Positions 17,283 to 25,700 of a stretch of DNA of 54,960 bases are shown one piece after another (position 1 is the stretch's first letter; each line of letters begins with the position of its first letter). The notes under the pieces were generated by a model. It ran no database searches. It was not told the DNA's origin and was given only the letters and a program-made list of their open reading frames with translations. Both the position numbers and the translations under genes were made by a program. Source of the stretch: a virus; IMG/VR virus record IMGVR_UViG_3300020172_002489, positions 1-54,960 of that record; one strand, given 5' to 3'.

Positions 17283-18224
17283 ATGCTCTCAATAAGAGAT
17301 AAATCAATCGTAATAAACATACTTGATGAAGTATTAGGTGTTGGAACTTCCATGAAAGGAAATGAACAAGCACACTATTGTCCATTTTGTCATCACCACA
17401 AAAAGAAACTACAAATCAATTTAGAAACTCAACAATGGCATTGTTGGGTATGTGATTCTAAAGGTAAACGAATAACTTCATTACTACGAAAACTTCAAGT
17501 AGATTCTAAAAAATTACAAAAACTTTATGAAATTTATGGTGATGATTATGTAGTATATTCTAACGATTCCGAAGAAGAAAAAATAGAATTACGATTACCA
17601 AACGAATTCAAATCATTATTATACGAACCAAGGGGCATTAATCCTACTTACAAAAAAGCAAAACATTATGCAGATTCTCGTGGAATTACTACTGAAGATA
17701 TTATCAGGTATAACATTGGCTATGTTGATAGTGGTATTTATTCTGGTAGGATTATCATTCCTTCCTATGATGTTGATAATCGACTCAATTACTTTATCGC
17801 CAGGTCAGTATTCGAAGAGGAGAAGTTTAAATACAAAAATCCACCAGTATCCAAAAATGTAATAATGTTCGAAAACCAAATAAATTGGAACGAACCTATT
17901 ACTATTGTGGAAGGAGTTTTTGATGCAATTTCGGTAAAACGAAATGTGATTCCGATTCTTGGTAAATTTATTCCAAAAAAATTAATGGAAAATATATATG
18001 ATAAGGGTGTTAAAAATATTAACATTCTTCTTGATAATGATGCCCAACAACAAGCTCTACATTATGTAGTTCAATTGGGAAACCAAGGTATAAAAGTTAG
18101 AAATATAATTCCATCCGATAAAGATGCAAGTGAAATGGGATTTTCGAAAGTGAATCAAATTTTGAAAGAATCCAAAGAAACTAACTTTGATGATGTGATA
18201 AAACAAAAGTTATTCAATTTATGA
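17283..18224 (+). CDS. 61: DNA primase gp61-like
   Basis: The 313-aa protein has the layout of T4 gp61 (342 aa). The zinc-binding domain uses C33-x2-C36 and C54-x2-C57 (YCPFC ... HCWVCDSKGK). A TOPRIM core follows, with IVEGVFDAI (catalytic Glu210) and LLDNDA (Asp251 and Asp253), the metal-binding acidic residues. It makes RNA primers for lagging-strand synthesis, normally with the gp41 helicase, which is not in this window. It is preceded by a host-type promoter and overlaps the next gene by 4 bases (ATGA). Confidence 0.92.
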   Translation: MLSIRDKSIVINILDEVLGVGTSMKGNEQAHYCPFCHHHKKKLQINLETQQWHCWVCDSKGKRITSLLRKLQVDSKKLQKLYEIYGDDYVVYSNDSEEEKIELRLPNEFKSLLYEPRGINPTYKKAKHYADSRGITTEDIIRYNIGYVDSGIYSGRIIIPSYDVDNRLNYFIARSVFEEEKFKYKNPPVSKNVIMFENQINWNEPITIVEGVFDAISVKRNVIPILGKFIPKKLMENIYDKGVKNINILLDNDAQQQALHYVVQLGNQGIKVRNIIPSDKDASEMGFSKVNQILKESKETNFDDVIKQKLFNL

Positions 18225-19312
18225 TTCATATAATACCACACCATATAAATAGAGGGTCTTGGCCACCGTGGCATAAACTCATACATTTTAATGAAGATAC
18301 AAATATATTACAAGGATATGATGATCACAATATAGAATGTAATTTAAACCAAGAAAATAACACTATATTTTTAGACCAAATTTTAAATAATTTAAATGTA
18401 AATCATGGAGATTCGGTTTTTCTTGATAAGAAATATTTGGTGACAGATGGTGATTATAATGAATTTATAAATAATATTAACAAACATTGGGAAAAATATG
18501 GATGTAAATTTTTTATAGTTGATGATGATAATCAATATCACTATTCTGATACTGAAAAATTTACTTATTTTTCAAATAGATTCAATATTGAAAATTATAA
18601 TAAAAATTTTAATTATTTTAGATATAGAACACCATATCACACTTGGACAAACAATTTAAATGAGTTATTAAATCCATTTTTATTTAATTTAAGACAAAAG
18701 AAATTTAATTTTATAGTAGGTGTTGATAAAATAGAAAGATTGCTTTCACTAAAACATATCTATAATGTTAATATGAATAATGATGGATATATTGGATATA
18801 GTGGATTTAATAGGTCATATTCTGATAATGAATTATCTGATAAATTATTAGAATTTAAAAATTTGCATATTCCAATCATATTAGATGTCTCATTTGAAAG
18901 AAGTTTAGATGGTGCCGTAAATGTTGAATTCCCACCATTTCCAATTTGTTTAAATTCATATGTTAGTTGTATATGTGAAACTGCTGTAATAGATTGGGAA
19001 GAAACACATTTGAGTGAAAAAAGTTGGAATCCATTTATTTCACATAATATACCACTCATATTGGGTTCAAAATATATTAATGAATATTTAAGAAATCTTG
19101 GATTTTGGTTGGCAGATGATTTATTTGATTTGAGTTTATGTGAAACTAGAACTGATATAATAAATCAGTTCACCTCTAATTTGAATATTATAAACTCAAT
19201 GTCTTATGATGAATTATACAAATATTACACAAGTAATATTGGTGCAATAATGCGAAATTTTGAAATTTTAATGAAACAAAAATTTATATTTGATAGAAAA
19301 AAATACAAATAA
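18221..19312 (+). CDS. glycosyltransferase-like protein, diverged member of the SEK/WDESYD family
   Basis: A 363-aa protein wedged between primase (4-base overlap) and the gp47/46 fusion (1-base overlap). A C-terminal segment HLSEKSWNPFISHNIPLIL then G..YINEYLRNLGF aligns by eye with the TEK..KP...PF..LG...L...GF segment of the proteins at 36815, 40397 and 45162, but the WDESYD end is replaced by a diverged Asp/Leu-rich stretch. The pattern resembles the donor-binding half of GT-B enzymes such as GT10. The gene looks more AT-rich than its replication neighbours, consistent with later insertion. Activity is not established. Confidence 0.6.
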   Translation: MIHIIPHHINRGSWPPWHKLIHFNEDTNILQGYDDHNIECNLNQENNTIFLDQILNNLNVNHGDSVFLDKKYLVTDGDYNEFINNINKHWEKYGCKFFIVDDDNQYHYSDTEKFTYFSNRFNIENYNKNFNYFRYRTPYHTWTNNLNELLNPFLFNLRQKKFNFIVGVDKIERLLSLKHIYNVNMNNDGYIGYSGFNRSYSDNELSDKLLEFKNLHIPIILDVSFERSLDGAVNVEFPPFPICLNSYVSCICETAVIDWEETHLSEKSWNPFISHNIPLILGSKYINEYLRNLGFWLADDLFDLSLCETRTDIINQFTSNLNIINSMSYDELYKYYTSNIGAIMRNFEILMKQKFIFDRKKYK

Positions 19313-22300
19313 TGGTTATAAACAAAATTTATCACTTAGCAGATTTACACATTCGTAATTTGCAAAGACACAAAGAATATCGATTGATATTCAAACAATT
19401 CTTAGAACAAGTTGAAAAGGATAATATCCAAGATTCTGTCATTTATATTGCAGGAGATATTGCCCATGCAAAAACCGAAATGTCTCCCGAACTTATTCAA
19501 GAAATTTCTTGGTTCTTAACCGAGTGTTCTAATTTGAGAGAAACAATTCTAATCACGGGTAACCACGATTGTAACTTAAATAACTCACATAGATTGGATG
19601 TCCTTACTCCAATTGTGGAAAACCTTAATAACCCTCGCATTCATTATCTTCGTGATACTGGAGTGTATAACATCCACAATTTAACCTTTGTGGTGTATTC
19701 AATTCTTGATAATAAATCGAATTGGCCTAAGGGTGATACTATTGAAGGTGAAAACAAAATATGTTTATTTCACGGTCCAGTGAATAAAGCACAAACTGAT
19801 ATTGGTTATACCGTTTCTTCAAACTCATTCCAAGTGGATATGTTTGATGGGTTTGATATGGCCCTACTTGGAGATATTCACAAGAGACAAACTTTTGGTG
19901 AAGGGTATGAGTGGGTTGCCTATGCAGGTTCGATGGTTCAACAAAACCACGGTGAGATGTTGGAAAACCACGGTTATCTCTTATGGGATGTCCCAACTCG
20001 AACTTTTACCGAGCATCATCTCCATAACGATTATGGGTTCTTGACAGTTGATGTTGTTGATGGAAAGATTCCACAATGGGTATATGATGAACTTGATACC
20101 AAGTTACCAAAACAACCTCGTTTAAGATTACGATTTACAAATACCGAACCATCTCAAATGAAAGTTTGTATTGCCGAACTTAAAAAGATGTTTAAGGTGG
20201 ATGAAGTGACAGTAACAAGAACTGATACTATTGGACAACTAAAAACAAATACCAAACTAAATAAAAATATTGTTGGTAATGTTAAAGATGAAACTTTCCA
20301 AAACTCTCTAATCAGAGATTACTTGGAAAGACAATATCTTTTGGAAGATTCCGAGTTAGATAAGATTGCAGAAATCAACAAAGAGTTGAATACTAAAATC
20401 AATTCAGATAACCTACCTGAAAACATTTTATGGACACCTAAGAGTTTAGAGTTCTCAAATATGTTCTCATACGGTGAAGGAAACTTGGTAAGGTTTGATA
20501 GAGCACAAGGTATAATGGGTATCTTTGCACCAAACGCAAGTGGTAAATCATCTCTTTTTGATGCTCTTTCGTTTTGTATCTACGATAAAACATCACGAAC
20601 TTCTTCTGCTAAAAACATTCTAAATAATCAAAAAGATAATTTCTATTGTAAGTTTAACTTTGAAATTGATGGTGTTGATTATTTCATCGAACGAACTGCA
20701 AAGTATGTCCGAAAACAAACTGCAGTTAAAGTAGATGTGAATTTTTGGAGAGAAGATAATGGGATTGCCGAATCCTTAAATGGAGAACAACGAAGAGAAA
20801 CCAACGAAAATATTGAAAAGTATTTGGGTAAGTTTGAGGATTTTGTTCTAACTACTCTTTCTCTGCAAGGAAACAATGCTCTCTTCATTGATAAATCACA
20901 ATCAGAAAGAAAGGAGATTTTATCTCAATTTATTGGTGTGGATATATTTGATAAATTGTATAATTTGGCATCAGATGAGAATAGAGATAATGCAACACTT
21001 ATCAGAAAATTTAAATCAGATGATTTTACTACAAAATTAGCAGAGATTGATACAACTCTTAAAACTGATAAAAATGAGTTCAAATTATTGGAAATTTATC
21101 AAACTTCACTAAAAGATGAAGAAGATAATTTAAACAAACAAATTATTAAGTTAAACGAGAAAATTGTAAAATTAAATTCTGATAGTGGTGTTTCGATTGA
21201 TGAATTAGAAAGTAGATTAAAAATTCTTGAAGATAAAATAGATGAAGTAAAATCATCAAAAGGTGCAATTCAGGAAAGAATTACCCATCGTGAAGAATTA
21301 CAAGTAACTTTAGAAGAAATCATTGATGGATATGATGAGGATGACTTAAAAGATGCAATCAATAAAATTACCGAGACAAAACAAAATATTTCCAAAATTG
21401 AATCGGCAATTGAAAAAATAAACATCAAATTAGAATCATTAAATTCTCAAAAAGAACACTTGGATTCTCATAAATACAATGAAAAATGTGAGGTGTGTAT
21501 AGAAAACTCACAAACCATTTTTGAAGAAATGAAGCGAGTAAATTTTTCTATTGTGGAAGGAAAAATTCAAGTAGAAGATTTTACTACTCAATTAAATGGA
21601 TTGGTTGATATTATCAATCAAACTAAAGGATTGGTTCAAGATTGGGAAAATCTTAAAGAAGCAAAAGAAAAAGAAGATAAGATTGATAGAGAACTTTCTC
21701 AGTTACATAATCAACTTTCCACCAAGGAAACTGAAGAAGTTAAATTGGAATCTCAAATTAATCAACAACAACAACTGATTGATGAGTATTACAAGAATGA
21801 GGAACAAATCAAGAAAAATAGAGAAATTAGAGAAGAAATCACCGATGTTAGAGATAAACTCAAAATCGTTAAAGATAATTTGACTAAACTAAATTCTCAG
21901 ATTCTAAAACTAAATGGTAAGATTTCTGCTCTTCAAAATCAAAAAGAAACAATAGAGACACAAATCAAAGAGGTTAGAGAATTGGAAGACCAATCCAAGT
22001 TATTTGACTATTATTTGAATACACTTGGTAAAGATGGTGTTTCTTATGAATTGATTGAAAAGGCCCTACCAATGATTGAAGGTGAAGTAAATAACATCTT
22101 AGGTCAGATTGTAGAGTTTGGAATGCAGTTAGAGATGGATGGTAAGAATATCAATGCATATCTCGTTTATGGTGACCAAAAGTGGTCTTTGGAGATGTGT
22201 AGTGGTATGGAGAGATTTATTAGTGGACTTGCAATCCGAGTTGCCCTAATCAATGTGTGTAACCTACCTCGTCCAAATTTCTTGGTAATTGATGAAGGGT

Positions 22301-22470
22301 TCGGTACTTTGGATAGTGAGAACCTACAATCGTTATTTATGTTATTTACCTATTTAAAGACACAATTTGATTTTGTGATGATTATTTCTCACATCGATTC
22401 AATGCGAGATGTAGTAGATAATTTAGTAGAGATTAAAAAGATAAATGGATTCTCACAAGTTAAGTTCTAA
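19312..22470 (+). CDS. 46/47: fused Mre11-Rad50-type recombination nuclease/ATPase (gp47-gp46 fusion)
   Basis: One continuous 1052-aa frame holds both subunits of the phage SbcCD complex. Residues 1-340 are the Mre11/gp47 nuclease: DLH (11-13), GDIAH (48-52), GNHD (83-86), FHGP, and GDIH near 186. Residues about 370-1052 are Rad50/gp46: Walker A GIFAPNASGKS (403-413), coiled coils with a zinc-hook C726-x2-C729, a signature SGME (964-967, for the usual SGGE) and Walker B FLVIDE (990-995). It would process DNA ends for recombination-dependent replication. T4 makes gp47 (339 aa) and gp46 (560 aa) separately. The 3' end overlaps a convergent - strand gene by 11 bases. Confidence 0.95.
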   Translation: MVINKIYHLADLHIRNLQRHKEYRLIFKQFLEQVEKDNIQDSVIYIAGDIAHAKTEMSPELIQEISWFLTECSNLRETILITGNHDCNLNNSHRLDVLTPIVENLNNPRIHYLRDTGVYNIHNLTFVVYSILDNKSNWPKGDTIEGENKICLFHGPVNKAQTDIGYTVSSNSFQVDMFDGFDMALLGDIHKRQTFGEGYEWVAYAGSMVQQNHGEMLENHGYLLWDVPTRTFTEHHLHNDYGFLTVDVVDGKIPQWVYDELDTKLPKQPRLRLRFTNTEPSQMKVCIAELKKMFKVDEVTVTRTDTIGQLKTNTKLNKNIVGNVKDETFQNSLIRDYLERQYLLEDSELDKIAEINKELNTKINSDNLPENILWTPKSLEFSNMFSYGEGNLVRFDRAQGIMGIFAPNASGKSSLFDALSFCIYDKTSRTSSAKNILNNQKDNFYCKFNFEIDGVDYFIERTAKYVRKQTAVKVDVNFWREDNGIAESLNGEQRRETNENIEKYLGKFEDFVLTTLSLQGNNALFIDKSQSERKEILSQFIGVDIFDKLYNLASDENRDNATLIRKFKSDDFTTKLAEIDTTLKTDKNEFKLLEIYQTSLKDEEDNLNKQIIKLNEKIVKLNSDSGVSIDELESRLKILEDKIDEVKSSKGAIQERITHREELQVTLEEIIDGYDEDDLKDAINKITETKQNISKIESAIEKINIKLESLNSQKEHLDSHKYNEKCEVCIENSQTIFEEMKRVNFSIVEGKIQVEDFTTQLNGLVDIINQTKGLVQDWENLKEAKEKEDKIDRELSQLHNQLSTKETEEVKLESQINQQQQLIDEYYKNEEQIKKNREIREEITDVRDKLKIVKDNLTKLNSQILKLNGKISALQNQKETIETQIKEVRELEDQSKLFDYYLNTLGKDGVSYELIEKALPMIEGEVNNILGQIVEFGMQLEMDGKNINAYLVYGDQKWSLEMCSGMERFISGLAIRVALINVCNLPRPNFLVIDEGFGTLDSENLQSLFMLFTYLKTQFDFVMIISHIDSMRDVVDNLVEIKKINGFSQVKF

Positions 22471-22627
22471 CCTTTAACACATTTTGAGGTTTAGGATGTA
22501 ACACTCTTTGTTTAATAAGAGATTCAACCAATCCACTTAATTTAAACCCATGTTCCTTGCAGTATTCTTGTAAGAGTTCATGGGTTTCTTTTTTTATCTG
22601 AATTGTGGTATATTTTGTTTTTTCCAT
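22460..22627 (-). CDS. 55-aa ribbon-helix-helix DNA-binding protein
   Basis: The only convincing - strand gene. ATG at 22627 reads through 55 codons to TAA at 22462-22460. The protein begins MEKTKYTTIQIKKETHELL, then an EYCKEHGFKLSG turn and a GLVESLIKQRV helix: one beta-strand and two helices, the Arc/MetJ/CopG fold, with TTIQIK as the DNA-contacting strand. It is likely a dimeric repressor or an antitoxin-like regulator. Its upstream region (22628-22690) is AT-rich, with repeated TCTATATA that could hold a promoter or operator. It converges on the gp47/46 gene with an 11-base overlap. It is shorter than common annotation cut-offs. Confidence 0.78.
   Translation of the reverse strand: MEKTKYTTIQIKKETHELLQEYCKEHGFKLSGLVESLIKQRVLHPKPQNVLKVRT
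22544..22595 (+). terminator. Rho-independent terminator lying inside the antisense gene
   Basis: AAACCCATG (22544-22552) pairs with CATGGGTTT (22579-22587). An inner 6-bp stem (CTTGCA with TGTAAG) closes part of the loop, and a C followed by seven Ts comes next. In the + direction this would end the primase-gp47/46 transcript about 75 bases after its stop. The same DNA encodes residues about 12-28 of the - strand protein. Confidence 0.65.
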
Positions 22628-22714
22628 AGATTACTATAACTTTCTATATACTTCTATATATTTTAATAATAAGTATTAAAAAACTCCATATTTATTATGG
22701 TATCGGAGTTGTAT

Positions 22715-25700
22715 ATGGCAATAATAAAATCATTTTCACCTTTTCAAAATCTTTCTAACTTTTCAACTTTTATAGTTGATAGAAATCCCAATTCGGATTT
22801 TTTTAGAATCACAGAATTCAAAGAAACTTTTAGTGGAGGTAAGAATGGGTTCTTAATTGAGGGTTCTGAATTTTTAAAAGAGACAACCGAGGTTAAAATC
22901 GAAATCTTGGATGTTGAGGGAAATCCAGTATATTTCGAACCCGGCAAAGGTATTCCTGATTATTATGAAGGTGTATCATCTCTTGTCTCTGTCCATGTTT
23001 ATCCCGATACTCCGATAGGAATTGGAAAGATTACCGTACTTGGTGAATTAAAAGAGTATATAAACGAAAATGGAACCCTCCTACCGATTCCAAATGAATG
23101 GAAGGGTGTTTATAACGTCAAGTGGGAAAGAACCTTTAAAATCAACAGAAACATCTCTAATGAGGATACTGTTCGTTTTTATAGAAGACCATTGGTTTCT
23201 ATTTCAGAACTTGTAAAACCTATATTTTCAAAGACAATACCAAGTGTGACACAAAGTGGTTCATTGGAAGGTATTGCATTACAACCAACAGCAGGTTCAA
23301 ATCTTTCAACTTGGACGGCCGGAACTATTTACAAACTTAAAATTACCGATGGTGGTAGTTGGACAGGTTCAGTTGATGAAAATATTATAAACTTACCATC
23401 ACTTCCATATTCACCAACGGTTCGTGAAGTTTTAAATTCTAAAGAAATCTTAGTTGATGTTCCATATTCGATTGGAAATATTGTAACTAATTTTTCAGCA
23501 ACCCCATATACAACATCATTTGAATTTCTTGAAAATCAAACCATAGATAGTTCTGCATTAACTGGTTCATTTGCAAAAATAAACATATCAAATCTTAAAA
23601 CTTTTGTTGGTGATGTAGCAAGGGTAAAGGTATTTCGAAAATCAAGAAATGAGGTTACTGATTTTCAATTCGTACAAGAATCAAAATTAGAATCAACTGA
23701 ATTACTAAGAGATATAACTTTACCAAACGATACTGAAATTTCGTATGGTAACTTTACTCAAACTAATTTATCAAACTATTGGGTAACTTCATCAAACTCA
23801 CATCCTGTCAGTATAAATGTAGATGTATTGCAATCAGCAGTTAAAACCGATTACAATTTTTCTGCAGGAGGAATACAACAATTAATCACCTCTGAATCTT
23901 TTTCTATTACGAAAGATGTGGAATATACCCTAACATTCAAAACACTCATTAGCGGATCGCTAAATGGGTCAGAATACCTACGTGGATACCTCTCAGCATC
24001 AGATGGTTACCAACAAACATTTTTGAATATAAGTGGCTCTGATATTTACAAAACTCGTCAGATAGTTTCTCAAAATATTATTGCAAACCCAATCTCAGCT
24101 TCCAATGCAAAGTTGGTATTTGATATTAGTGGGTCAGACTGGTACATATCAAATATATCTTTAAAGAACGCACAAGAAACATCATTTTCACCTGATGAAT
24201 TTGTTTTAATTCAGGATATACCAAGAAAACTTGAATCCGAAACTTTTGATTTCCGATTTGAGTTTTATGATATAAATAACAACTATGTACCAGTAGATGT
24301 TGTAGCATCTGCAACTTTTGATGGTGGTAATGACTTTCCAACATCAGCAAAAATTTTAACTCTTCAATCAGATAGAAATGCATTTAGATTTTTTACTGGT
24401 TCTATAGCAAATCCACCATTTCAACAAATTGGATTTACAACTACTCGCCAAAACATTGCAGGAGATATAACATATGACCGTTCGGTGTTTGATATAACAG
24501 GAAGTTACATAAGTGAAGCTCAGTATTTATCTTTGGGTGGAACTGAATATCCTGGCCGATTACATACTTCATCATCTGCTGGATTCGTAGTTCAACTTGA
24601 TGAATTTAGTGGTTCGTTAGATACTTCAACCACAAGTTTATTTAGAGTTGGTTTCATTACCTATACTGCATCTGCAGATGGTTTAGAAGATTATGAAACC
24701 ATTTATAGATTAGAAGATGGTGATAATGCACCTGGTCTTTTTGCTTCATCAACTGCAAATCAATTCATTTACAAGGCAACTGATTTATCATTAAATCCAA
24801 CTGGCCAAGTAATTGTTTTTGATGTAAGAAGAAAAAATTTAAGTTCCGTTGGTTCGCCTATTATTATAAATTCAGGTAGTCAAGTTGGTACTGGTCCTGC
24901 ATTGAATTTGTTATTTGATGACCCAACAACTGGGGTGGCAACTTACTTCTTATCGGGGTCAACCTATAACTTTTTAAGTGGAAGTACAACTTATGTATTT
25001 ACATCATCCGATAGTTTTGGTATTGATTACCATGACCAAATAAAAATAACTCCCGTAAAAATATTAGATGGATTATCGGTAAATCTCACAAATGAAAATG
25101 CATCCTTACCAGCTCTTTCAACTGGATTTGTATCTAGTGGTTCGTTCGTGGCAACAAGTGGTTCGGTAAGTGTAAAGGTGGGTGCTGAAGATATTAGTAG
25201 GCAAGAGGGATTAACAACAAACAATAGATTTGATATAATTTCTGCATCAGGTGTAAATTGTACTCCTAATGATGATACTCCTGATGATTCTACTTATGGC
25301 ATTACTACTTTAACTGCCGATAGTGGTTCTTTAACTTTATTAGTAAGATACAAAGACGGGGCAGGTGATACAACTGATGTAACAAAGGTTGTAACCTATT
25401 CAAAAAGTAAAAGAGGAGTACCAAATGTGGAAGTTGCAGTAACTCCAACTGCTCAATCAATCCAATCAAATTCTCGTGGTAGTGGTTCTGCTACACCACA
25501 AACTTTAACCGTAACTGCATTAGAAGGTGGAATTGATAGATTTACTGGATTCGGTTCAATTACACCAACAAATGGATTGACAATAAATAGTTCTAGTCCA
25601 CCTACAATAACTTTCACAAGTAATGCTAGTTCAATGACTTCCGATAGTGGAACGGTAACAATTCCTGTCAATTTCACCGATAGTGAAAATGTATCGGGTA

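Noticed and set aside
22697-22714. The earlier ATG at 22697 as the tail fibre start
   Set aside because: No ribosome site precedes it, whereas GGAG is correctly spaced for ATG 22715.
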